Shown here piece by piece: positions 1 to 5,765 of a stretch of DNA of 10,423 nt. A model generated the notes under the pieces. It ran no database searches and was not told the DNA's origin. It saw only the letters and a program-made list of their open reading frames with translations. The stretch spans positions 1 to 10,423 of the forward strand of contig DXBS01000118.1 of assembly GCA_019116405.1 (NCBI GenBank). Direction: 5' to 3'. Source of the DNA: Candidatus Gallimonas intestinigallinarum (GTDB taxonomy: Bacteria; Bacillota_A; Clostridia; Christensenellales; Borkfalkiaceae). Each line of letters opens with the position of its first letter. Position 1 is the stretch's first letter. The translations under genes and the position numbers were made by a program.

Positions 1-441
<441 letters not shown>

Positions 442-475
442 GTTAAAATTCCTCTATTGAATTTTTTCATACGCC

Positions 476-504
476 ATTATACAAACGTCGGGGGCGCAAG
501 TCAA
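476..504 (-). promoter_or_regulatory. SigA-type promoter of argG
   Basis: Read on the minus strand: -35 TTGACT (499-504), a 17-bp spacer and a perfect -10 TATAAT (476-481). The expected transcription start near 469 gives a leader of about 28 nt containing the Shine-Dalgarno. It sits inside a large dyad (482-523) and is preceded by a very A/T-rich tract. Confidence 0.85.
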
Positions 505-523
505 GCATTTGCACCCCCGTTTG
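482..523. promoter_or_regulatory. Interrupted inverted repeat overlapping the argG promoter (candidate operator)
   Basis: Inner arms GGGGGCGCAA (490-499) and TTGCACCCCC (509-518) match at 9 of 10 positions around a 9-bp centre that contains most of the -35 box. Outer arms CAAAC (482-486) and GTTTG (519-523) extend the symmetry, with a 3-bp offset on one side. The element lies upstream of the expected transcription start, so it would act as DNA rather than RNA. No T-run follows on either strand, which argues against a terminator. It does not resemble the ArgR box (TGAAT-N4-ATTCA). The binding protein is unknown. Confidence 0.5.
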
Positions 524-600
524 CAAAATTATTTGATAATTATTGTATATTTTTGTTAAAATATGAATATATGCATAAAATATACATAATTTGTGTATAA
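524..600. other. Very A/T-rich intergenic tract
   Basis: This stretch is almost entirely A and T, in sharp contrast to the G+C-rich genes on both sides. It lies 20-100 bp upstream of the argG -35 box and immediately downstream of the membrane-protein stop codon. It could act as an UP-element-like or intrinsically curved region. No G/C-rich terminator hairpin for the upstream gene is visible in it. Confidence 0.5.
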
Positions 601-1071
601 TTACACATCTCTATGCACGGAATCGATCAGCGGATAGAAGGCGCGCAGGTCCGCTTTCACGAATGCCTCTTCGTAGCGCTTGGTAAAGGGAACGTGGGTA
701 TAGAAGATAAAACGGTCCTCGGAGCCATGTCCGCGAAAGGTCGCAACGTATCTTCCGTTCTTCGCTTTGACATCGATGCAGCCGCCCTGCGTATCATAGG
801 TGAAGATCTTGCGCTTGGTCGTGAGATGCACGGACTGCTCGGTGACCTCCAAGGCGATGACCGTGCCCATCGAGACGTGCATCGCGTAGTACCCGTAAAT
901 GACGAGATAGACGATGACGACTGCGGGCAGGACAAACCAGAACCCGATATACCCGAGGAATGCAAACACGGCGCAGACCATGATGGCAGGAATCGCAAAA
1001 CAACTGAAAATGACAAAGGCTTTTTTCATCCGCTTGACGTACGTTTCAAGCGTGGGTGGTTTCCGGATCAT
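601..1071 (-). CDS. Small membrane protein, two transmembrane helices plus YcxB-like cytoplasmic domain
   Basis: Function not known. The 156-residue protein has a short charged N-terminus (about 1-17), two hydrophobic helices (about 18-38 and 43-65), then a soluble beta-rich region (about 70-156) containing VIALEVTEQSVHLTT and FIFYTHVPFTKRYEEAF. This helical-hairpin plus PH-like layout is that of the YcxB-like family, which is an inference from pattern only. The start at 1071 is backed by a strong Shine-Dalgarno (AGGAGG, 1078-1083). It lies 54 bp downstream of the thioesterase-like gene on the same strand, with a terminator-like hairpin between. I see no separate promoter, so expression probably depends on readthrough. 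The small size and lack of catalytic motifs suggest an accessory or sensing membrane protein. Confidence 0.8.
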   Translation of the reverse strand: MIRKPPTLETYVKRMKKAFVIFSCFAIPAIMVCAVFAFLGYIGFWFVLPAVVIVYLVIYGYYAMHVSMGTVIALEVTEQSVHLTTKRKIFTYDTQGGCIDVKAKNGRYVATFRGHGSEDRFIFYTHVPFTKRYEEAFVKADLRAFYPLIDSVHRDV

Positions 1072-1092
1072 GGAACAATCCTCCTCTGTGGC

Positions 1093-1119
1093 AAAAAAAG
1101 ACGCCGCAACCGTGGCGGC
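1093..1119 (-). terminator. Intrinsic terminator or attenuator after the thioesterase-like gene
   Basis: On the minus strand GCCGC (1115-1119) pairs with GCGGC (1103-1107) across a 7-nt loop, followed after 3 nt by seven T residues (1093-1099). It lies between the stop at 1126 and the membrane-protein start at 1071. It probably ends most thioesterase transcripts while letting some reach the next gene. Confidence 0.7.
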
Positions 1120-1125
1120 AAAGTT

Positions 1126-1857
1126 TCAGGCAAACCAGACGCGGAACTGGGTAAGCGTCTCCCCGTCGCAGCGCACCTCGCAGACGGCGCCGTCCTCCGT
1201 GTCCTCGCGCACGAGCACAAGTTCACAGCCCGGCTTCGCCTGTTTGCCGTAGGTGATCTGGAACGCTTTGATCTTCCGCGCGCGCAGCTCGTCCATCGTA
1301 AAGCAATCAAAAAAGAAGTCCGCATACTTTGCGTTGTTGGCATGCAGATAGTGATCGCAATGGCTGACGCCCACCCGCATACGGTAGATCTCCTTCCCGT
1401 CCTTGACGTGAGGGATCTTCCACGCAGGCGGCTGCACGACCTTTTCGGCGCGGTAGGGACAGCGCGTATGTACTTCCCCCATCGCCTCGGGCAGCAGCAG
1501 GGAAAAACTTTGCAGATCGACCAGGCACCAGCGGGAAGCGACGGCTGCGACCTCCTCATCCCCCACGAGCGCGCGGTAGTGCCGCTCAAAGAAGACGCGG
1601 CGGGGCGGAAGCGGCCACGTCTGCATCGTGATGCGCTCCCCCAGCATGACGGGACGCCGGAACTCGCAATAGCTGTTGACGATGATAAATCCGTAGCCTT
1701 CAGGCTTTAAGTCGGCATAGCCGAAGCCAAGCTCGTCCGCGCTCGCCGTAGCCGCTTCCTGCGCAAGATCGAGCAGCGAGGAAGGCTTGAGCTCATCCTT
1801 AAAATCAAAGTAGGAATAGGGCAGATAATAGGATGTGGTATTGCAATATTCGCTCAT
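1126..1857 (-). CDS. Acyl-ACP thioesterase-like double-hotdog protein with altered active site
   Basis: The 243-residue protein resembles the FatA/FatB-type acyl-ACP thioesterases, which release fatty acids from acyl carrier protein in the cytosol. An N-terminal hotdog domain (about 8-125) includes GERITMQTWP and SRWCLVDL. A C-terminal hotdog (about 158-243) includes the motif region DHYLHANNAKYADFFFD (168-184). Aligned without gaps to the plant FatB motif D-x-N-x-H-V-N-N, it keeps D168, H172, N174 and N175. The catalytic Asn is Tyr170, and the Glu 34 residues after the His is Gln206. It may use altered chemistry or act on another thioester. The start is fixed because the domain begins within ten residues of Met1. 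There is no Shine-Dalgarno; a strong promoter places the transcript start at or next to the ATG. Confidence 0.85.
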   Translation of the reverse strand: MSEYCNTTSYYLPYSYFDFKDELKPSSLLDLAQEAATASADELGFGYADLKPEGYGFIIVNSYCEFRRPVMLGERITMQTWPLPPRRVFFERHYRALVGDEEVAAVASRWCLVDLQSFSLLLPEAMGEVHTRCPYRAEKVVQPPAWKIPHVKDGKEIYRMRVGVSHCDHYLHANNAKYADFFFDCFTMDELRARKIKAFQITYGKQAKPGCELVLVREDTEDGAVCEVRCDGETLTQFRVWFA

Positions 1858-1865
1858 ATGTACTC

Positions 1866-1894
1866 AGTATATCACGCGCGCGCGTGAAAGTCAA
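1866..1894 (-). promoter_or_regulatory. SigA-type promoter giving an apparently leaderless mRNA
   Basis: On the minus strand: -35 TTGACT (1889-1894), exactly 17 bp, -10 TATACT (1866-1871). Only 8 bases separate the -10 box from the ATG at 1857, so the expected transcription start falls 0-3 nt before the start codon. No Shine-Dalgarno lies in that gap. The promoter sits in the 51 bp between the amidase stop and the thioesterase start. Confidence 0.75.
1872..1887. promoter_or_regulatory. Perfect 16-bp palindrome filling the promoter spacer (candidate operator)
   Basis: TCACGCGCGCGCGTGA is identical on both strands and occupies 16 of the 17 spacer bases between the -35 and -10 boxes. This is a classic position for a dimeric repressor. 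It also contains 14 bp of strictly alternating purine-pyrimidine, mostly CG, which could favour Z-DNA under negative supercoiling. Confidence 0.55.
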
Positions 1895-1908
1895 ACAGAT
1901 TTCGCCAA

Positions 1909-2628
1909 TCAGGGCGCATCCCCCAAAGACATTGCCGCAAGATAGGCAAGCGTCCCGGAGCAGATGGTCTCGGCAATCCGCTGTCGATATTCCTGCGTCA
2001 AGAGAAGCGCCTCGTCCGCGGCGTTCGTCAGAAACCCACACTCCACGATGACGGAGGGATAGTCACTGCAATTGAGCACATAATAGTCCCCCTTGAGCGC
2101 CTCATTTTTGCGGACGCACTCGGGCATGGAGTTGAGCGCCGTCTGGATGGAACAGGCAAGCGTGTGGGAAGACTCGCTCGTCTCGCGGAAAAAGACCTGC
2201 GCCCCGCGCCGTGAGGAGAGCGGAAAGGAGTTCTGGTGCACCGAAATGACCGCAGCGGGTTCGCTCTCTGCAATGATCTCCGCGCGCTTTTGCATATCGC
2301 GCTTCTTGTAGCCCGCCGTCGCCGCGCCGTACAGCCCCGCCTCCGTCAGACGGGTCTGCACGACGAGAAAGCCCGCCTCCTCAAACTCCGCCTGCAACAG
2401 CCGCGCGATCGCGAGGTTGATGTCACTCTCCTTGGTTTTAGTTGTCACGCCGACCACGCCGCCGTCGATGCCGCCATGCCCCGCGTCGATGACGATCGTG
2501 AGTCGTATGCTCGCCGCTGCCGTCTGCACGAGCGCGTACAGGCAGATGCCCACCGTCATGGCAATGGACAAAAGGATCGCCACCGCACAAAACAGAACGC
2601 GGTGCCGGTAAAAAAAGCCGCCCTTCAT
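1909..2628 (-). CDS. cwlD: N-acetylmuramoyl-L-alanine amidase, CwlD type (spore cortex)
   Basis: Zinc amidase (Amidase_3) of 239 residues, close to the roughly 237 of Bacillus subtilis CwlD. CwlD strips the peptide from muramic acid so that muramic delta-lactam can form in spore cortex. One N-terminal membrane anchor or uncleaved signal (about 11-35) precedes the catalytic domain (about 43-231). Zinc ligands are H51 (DAGHGG), E67 (KESDINL) and H131 (SVHQNS); catalytic E196 lies in VECGFLTN. The IDGGVVG stretch and single-domain build fit CwlD better than multidomain vegetative amidases. The ATG at 2628 is chosen because the frame extends further upstream only via a TTG at 2676 inside the hom terminator. 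No Shine-Dalgarno precedes it, and a SigE-like promoter ends 6 nt before it. The assignment to CwlD rather than another small Amidase_3 protein is inference. Confidence 0.85.
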   Translation of the reverse strand: MKGGFFYRHRVLFCAVAILLSIAMTVGICLYALVQTAAASIRLTIVIDAGHGGIDGGVVGVTTKTKESDINLAIARLLQAEFEEAGFLVVQTRLTEAGLYGAATAGYKKRDMQKRAEIIAESEPAAVISVHQNSFPLSSRRGAQVFFRETSESSHTLACSIQTALNSMPECVRKNEALKGDYYVLNCSDYPSVIVECGFLTNAADEALLLTQEYRQRIAETICSGTLAYLAAMSLGDAP

Positions 2629-2634
2629 GGGACT

Positions 2635-2663
2635 ATTGTATGCGGACGAGCCATGCAAAATGC
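2635..2663 (-). promoter_or_regulatory. SigE-like (mother-cell sporulation) promoter of the cwlD-like gene
   Basis: On the minus strand: -35 GCATTTT (2657-2663; SigE consensus KMATATT, 6 of 7), a 14-bp spacer and -10 CATACAAT (2635-2642; consensus CATACAHT, 8 of 8). The -10 ends 6 nt before the ATG at 2628, so the message would be leaderless or nearly so. Cortex amidase genes are known to be transcribed in the mother cell. CATA-N3-TA also fits a SigK -10, but the -35 match favours SigE. Confidence 0.65.
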
Positions 2664-2675
2664 CGCAGGAAGACA

Positions 2676-2699
2676 AAAGGACGGGAAATCCCGTCCTTT
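2676..2699 (-). terminator. Intrinsic terminator of the ECF-coaX-hom operon
   Basis: A perfect 10-bp stem (2676-2685 with 2690-2699) has a 4-nt loop and is followed on the minus strand by a T-rich tail. It begins 6 bp after the hom stop codon and insulates the cwlD-like gene from the upstream operon. Confidence 0.85.
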
Positions 2700-2705
2700 G
2701 AACAA

Positions 2706-3989
2706 TCAGGAGATGACGCGCAGCACCGTTTCGACGTGCCCGACGCCCTCCAAGGCATTGATCTTGGCAACCGCGCCGCGGACGGCGAGCTCGCGCGTCT
2801 CGTGCGTGATGAGCACGAGCGGGACCCTCCCGTCCACACCGGTGGGTTTCTGGATCATCTCGACGATGGAGACGTTGTGTTTGCCGAAGATCGCGGCGAT
2901 CTTTGCAAGAATGCCCGCTCTGTCCTCCACCATGATGCGCAGATAATATGCGCTCTTGAAGTCGCTGATGAACTTGGTGTCCTTGTCGGCGCCCGCCGTG
3001 TTCTTGAAGGTGGAGTACTTGTTCTCGCTGTGCGTCGCCGCATAGATGATATCGGAGACGATCGCACTGCCCGTGGGAAGCGCGCCCGCGCCCCTGCCGT
3101 AGAGCATGACGTCCCCCACCGCGTCCCCTGTGAGGTAGACGGCATTGAAGCTGTCGTTGACGGCGGCGAGCGGGTGTCCCTGACGGACGAACGTGGGATG
3201 CACGCGCACCTCGATGCCTGCATCCGACTGCTTGCCGATGGCGAGCAGCTTTAGTACATACCCGAGCGCCTTGCCGTCCGCAATGTCGTCCCTGGAGATG
3301 TTCGTGATGCCCTCACGGTAGATCTTGGAGAAGGGAACCTTGGTATGGAAGGCGAGCGAGGAGAGAATGGAGAGCTTATATGCCGCGTCAAATCCCTCGA
3401 CGTCCGCCGTGGGATCCGCCTCCGCGTATCCGAGCCGCTGCGCCTCTTTGAGGCAGTCCTCGTATGAGGAGCCCTCGTTGGTCATCTTGGTGAGAATGTA
3501 GTTGGTCGTCCCGTTGATGATACCCATCATCGAGGAGATCTTGTTGCCCTGCACGCCGTCCAGCAGCGTACGGATGATGGGCACGCCGCCCACGCAGCTC
3601 GCCTCGAAGTACAGCCCCGCGTTCTGGCGCTTTGCCGCGCGCTCCAGCTCGTGCGAGTACTTGCAGAACAGCTCCTTGTTGGAGGTGACGACCGTCTTGC
3701 CCGCATTGAGCGCCGCGAGCACAAATTCGCGTGCCACCGAAATGCCGCCGATGACTTCGACGACGATATTGACGTCGGGATTGGAGACGATCTCCGCGAT
3801 ATTGGACGCGATCTTGTCCTCGGGAACGCCCAGGGCGAGCGCGCGTTCGCGGTTGAGCTCGAGCACGCTCTCGACCACGATATCCACATTCTGCGTTTTC
3901 TGATAGAATTCCCTGTGCTCCGTGAGGATGCGGTAGGTGCCTCCCCCCACAACGCCGAGACCGAGAATCGCAACACCGACTTTCTTCAT
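2706..3989 (-). CDS. hom: Homoserine dehydrogenase with C-terminal ACT domain
   Basis: Reduces aspartate semialdehyde to homoserine with NAD(P)H, the branch point to threonine and methionine, in the cytosol. The 427-residue length is normal for the monofunctional Gram-positive enzyme. The N-terminal Rossmann domain has GLGVVGGG (10-17). The TSNKEL segment (102-107) holds the likely catalytic Lys105. The family signature runs from A183 to K205, including DPTADVEGFD (192-201). GIINGTTNYIL (156-166) is also conserved. A C-terminal ACT domain (about 349-425) probably senses threonine. The ATG overlaps the coaX stop by 4 nt (ATGA), so translation is probably coupled to coaX. A terminator follows directly, making hom the last gene of the operon. 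No thrB or thrC is in the window. Confidence 0.97.
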   Translation of the reverse strand: MKKVGVAILGLGVVGGGTYRILTEHREFYQKTQNVDIVVESVLELNRERALALGVPEDKIASNIAEIVSNPDVNIVVEVIGGISVAREFVLAALNAGKTVVTSNKELFCKYSHELERAAKRQNAGLYFEASCVGGVPIIRTLLDGVQGNKISSMMGIINGTTNYILTKMTNEGSSYEDCLKEAQRLGYAEADPTADVEGFDAAYKLSILSSLAFHTKVPFSKIYREGITNISRDDIADGKALGYVLKLLAIGKQSDAGIEVRVHPTFVRQGHPLAAVNDSFNAVYLTGDAVGDVMLYGRGAGALPTGSAIVSDIIYAATHSENKYSTFKNTAGADKDTKFISDFKSAYYLRIMVEDRAGILAKIAAIFGKHNVSIVEMIQKPTGVDGRVPLVLITHETRELAVRGAVAKINALEGVGHVETVLRVIS

Positions 3990-4774
3990 AAGACTTCCTC
4001 CGAACTGTTCAGATCGTATAAATATTTGAGCCCGTCGAGCGTGAGCATCCTGTCAATGACGTCGATGCAGTCCGTCTCCTTGGCGATGGTCTCAGAAAAA
4101 CCGCCCGTCGCGATCGTGAGCGCATCGCTTGTCTTGAGCTCCTTTTTGATCTTTTTGACAATAAACTGGACCAATCCCGCAAACCCGAACACGATTCCCG
4201 CCTGCATATTGGTGACGGTGTTGGTCGCAATGACGCTTTTGGGCGCTTCGATCTCCACGCGCGGGAGCTTCGCCGTTCCCGAGACGAGGCTGTCCAGCGC
4301 GCCCTTGATGCCGGGCGCGATGACGCCGCCGATGAACTCGCCGTCCGCGCCGAGAATGTTGAACGTCGTCGCGGTGCCGAAATCGATGACGACCATGGGC
4401 TTGCCGCAGCCGTACTTTTTGAGCGCGGAGACGTTGTTGACGATGCGGTCCGCCCCCACCTCGTGCGCGTTATCCACGCGCATTTTCAGCCCCGTCTTCA
4501 TGCCGGGTGCAATCTGCTTGGGGACGATATCAAAGTACACCCGCAGCATGTGTTCGATGGTATAGTCGAGCGACGGCACAACGGAGGAGAAGATCCCGCC
4601 TTTGATCTCCGCGGGCGAGATGCGGTTGACGGAGAGCATGTCGACGATCTGCGCGCCGTACTCATCAGACGTGCGCTTGAGATCGGTGGACACGCGGAAG
4701 GAGACCTTCAGCTCACTTCTGTCAAAGACCGCATACTTGATATTGGTATTCCCGACGTCGATGCAAAGGATCAT
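3986..4774 (-). CDS. coaX: Type III pantothenate kinase
   Basis: Phosphorylates pantothenate to 4'-phosphopantothenate, the first committed step of coenzyme A synthesis; type III enzymes are not feedback-inhibited by CoA. The 262-residue protein has the ASKHA-type phosphate loop DVGNTN (6-11), the substrate and catalytic segment GADRIVN (107-113, with Asp109) and the second nucleotide motif VIDFGTATTFN (129-139, with Asp131). TGGFSETI (224-231) is near the C-terminus. All key residues are intact. The start at 4774 has GGAG overlapping the end of the upstream ECF gene, and only 3 nt separate the two. Its stop overlaps the hom start. It is the middle gene of a compact three-gene operon. Confidence 0.96.
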   Translation of the reverse strand: MILCIDVGNTNIKYAVFDRSELKVSFRVSTDLKRTSDEYGAQIVDMLSVNRISPAEIKGGIFSSVVPSLDYTIEHMLRVYFDIVPKQIAPGMKTGLKMRVDNAHEVGADRIVNNVSALKKYGCGKPMVVIDFGTATTFNILGADGEFIGGVIAPGIKGALDSLVSGTAKLPRVEIEAPKSVIATNTVTNMQAGIVFGFAGLVQFIVKKIKKELKTSDALTIATGGFSETIAKETDCIDVIDRMLTLDGLKYLYDLNSSEEVL

Positions 4775-4777
4775 TTC

Positions 4778-5431
4778 TCACTCCGATTTTTGTTCTGCGG
4801 CATCTGTCGCGTGTTTGCCGTGCTTTTTACGCACCTGCTTTTCCACGATCAGAACGATGCGGTGGACGGCGGGCGCCAAGAGGACGTTGATGACGATCTC
4901 CAGCACGAAGTTGAGCCAGATCAAGGCAAAGACCGCCACAAAGACGGCAGACGCACTCGCCTCCGTGCCCATGAACTGCGCCGCGGCATCCTTCATGAGA
5001 ACGATTCCCAAAAGGTAGATGCCCGTATTGAAGACCGCGACCGTGACAGAGGCGACGTACGCCGCGATCAGCTTATTCTTCTTTGCGATCAATTGATAGA
5101 ACAGCCCCGCCACAAAGCCTGCGATCGTCGTCTTGCCGATACAGGTGAGCGTCAGCAGCACCGGGCTCGCCTGAAATAAAAACGCCGTTGAGGGCTCCTG
5201 CCCCATGACCGCTGCCGTAAGAAAGGTGATGAGCCCGGATACGAGCCCGAGCAGCGCGCCGCCCCACATGCCGAAGAAGATGCCTGCAAGCACGATGGGC
5301 ACGAGGCTGAAGTTGAGCGTGATGCCGAACATCGGGATCGCGCTCGCAAACAGCTGCAAGACGATGACCAGCGCGAGGAGCACTGCAAGATATGCAATGT
5401 TCCGCGCAGAAAAGAACTGCCGCTTTTCCAT
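4778..5431 (-). CDS. ECF transporter S-component, probably for pantothenate or a CoA precursor
   Basis: A 217-residue membrane protein of about six helices, the usual size and layout of energy-coupling-factor substrate-binding components. These bind a vitamin in the membrane and work with the shared EcfT/EcfA module. It has a short charged N-terminus ending in ARNIAYLAVL, a helix with FSLVPIVLAGIFFG (41-54), a Gly-rich helix, and a charged cytoplasmic tail (about 197-217). Substrate is inferred from context only: coaX starts 3 nt after its stop, suggesting a PanT-like pantothenate transporter. No EcfA or EcfT gene is nearby, which fits a group II system with the module encoded elsewhere. The start at 5431 is supported by the Shine-Dalgarno GGAGGT (5440-5445). 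A roughly 110-nt structured leader precedes it. Confidence 0.88.
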   Translation of the reverse strand: MEKRQFFSARNIAYLAVLLALVIVLQLFASAIPMFGITLNFSLVPIVLAGIFFGMWGGALLGLVSGLITFLTAAVMGQEPSTAFLFQASPVLLTLTCIGKTTIAGFVAGLFYQLIAKKNKLIAAYVASVTVAVFNTGIYLLGIVLMKDAAAQFMGTEASASAVFVAVFALIWLNFVLEIVINVLLAPAVHRIVLIVEKQVRKKHGKHATDAAEQKSE

Positions 5432-5440
5432 ATTCAGTTA

Positions 5441-5550
5441 CCTCCATCGGATTTGCCGAACGGCAATATCCGTAGAAAAAGATGTATTTCGGACTTCCCT
5501 GCACGGATACAGCCGCCTGTGCGTACCGTTCCGCCCTTGAAGGAATTCCG
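5441..5550 (-). promoter_or_regulatory. Structured 5' leader of the ECF-coaX-hom operon (candidate cis-regulatory RNA)
   Basis: From an expected transcription start near 5550, the leader begins with a 9-bp helix (5542-5550 with 5490-5498, one A-G mismatch). It encloses a hairpin (GCAC at 5519-5522 with GTGC at 5501-5504, extended by two G-C pairs). A U-rich linker (about 5473-5489) follows, then a 10-bp hairpin with one bulge (5448-5457 with 5462-5472, loop of 4). That hairpin ends 2 nt before the Shine-Dalgarno at 5440-5445. This aptamer-plus-expression-platform layout suggests translational control. I do not recognise the conserved core of any known riboswitch class. Helices were paired by eye only. 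Confidence 0.5.
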
Positions 5551-5556
5551 CATTTT

Positions 5557-5585
5557 ATTATAGCAAACTCCTCTTGGTTTGGCAA
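5557..5585 (-). promoter_or_regulatory. SigA-type promoter of the ECF-coaX-hom operon
   Basis: On the minus strand: -35 TTGCCA (5580-5585), a 17-bp spacer and a perfect -10 TATAAT (5557-5562). The start point near 5550 yields a leader of about 118 nt before the ECF gene. Confidence 0.85.
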
Positions 5586-5640
5586 CCAAATGGACCGCGC
5601 GTCGGGAAAAAGATTTGCAAAAACACCGCGTGATCCCCCA

Positions 5641-5665
5641 TTTTTACGGCACAAAAGCGTAAAAA
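5641..5665. promoter_or_regulatory. Perfect inverted repeat upstream of the Cys-rich gene (candidate operator)
   Basis: TTTTTACG (5641-5648) and CGTAAAAA (5658-5665) form perfect 8-bp arms around 9 bp. The repeat ends 4 bp before the CATACAAT box, so it covers the -35 region of that putative promoter. The binding factor is unknown. The stem is too A/T-rich to be a convincing terminator. Confidence 0.45.
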
Positions 5666-5677
5666 ACTACATACAAT
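5649..5677 (+). promoter_or_regulatory. Possible SigE-like promoter of the Cys-rich gene
   Basis: CATACAAT (5670-5677) is an exact match to the SigE -10 consensus and identical to the box in front of the cwlD-like gene. At the same 14-bp spacing the -35 is GCACAAA, only about 4 of 7 to KMATATT. Read as SigA, TACAAT pairs with a poor -35. This is the only plausible promoter I see before the gene. Confidence 0.4.
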
Positions 5678-5687
5678 GTAATAAAGA

Positions 5688-5742
5688 CCGCAGAAAACGA
5701 AGAATACATACTCTGCGGCCGTCACCCGCAACAGCCTTGCGG
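5688..5742 (+). promoter_or_regulatory. Two hairpins in the leader of the Cys-rich gene
   Basis: CCGCAGA (5688-5694) pairs with TCTGCGG (5712-5718) over a 17-nt loop. CCGCAA (5726-5731) pairs with TTGCGG (5737-5742) over a 5-nt loop. The second ends 10 nt before the Shine-Dalgarno (5753-5758). They may stabilise the message or tune translation. No T-run follows, so they are not terminators. Confidence 0.45.
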
Positions 5743-5765
5743 AAAAGCTGATAGGAGGAAAAACT

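Noticed and set aside
556..580. Possible ArgR box (TGAAT-like half site) upstream of argG
   Set aside because: Only one half site matches and the spacing to the second is wrong; the match is expected by chance in so A/T-rich a tract.
613..1710. Long plus-strand open frame of 365 codons opposite the membrane protein and thioesterase-like gene
   Set aside because: Arg/His/Asp-rich composition typical of the antisense of G+C-rich genes. The minus-strand frames have recognisable families, ribosome sites and a promoter.
2629..2676. 16-residue extension of the amidase from a TTG start
   Set aside because: It would start inside the hom terminator hairpin and run through the SigE-like promoter, with no ribosome site.
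3651..4565. Plus-strand open frame of 304 codons across hom and coaX
   Set aside because: Lies opposite two clearly identified enzymes, with no ribosome site or family motif of its own.
5521..5540. T-box-like string (AGGGCGGAACGG) in the ECF operon leader
   Set aside because: Resembles the T-box AGGGTGGNACCGCG only in part, sits at the 5' end of the leader with no room for Stem I and a specifier loop, and is not followed by a terminator.
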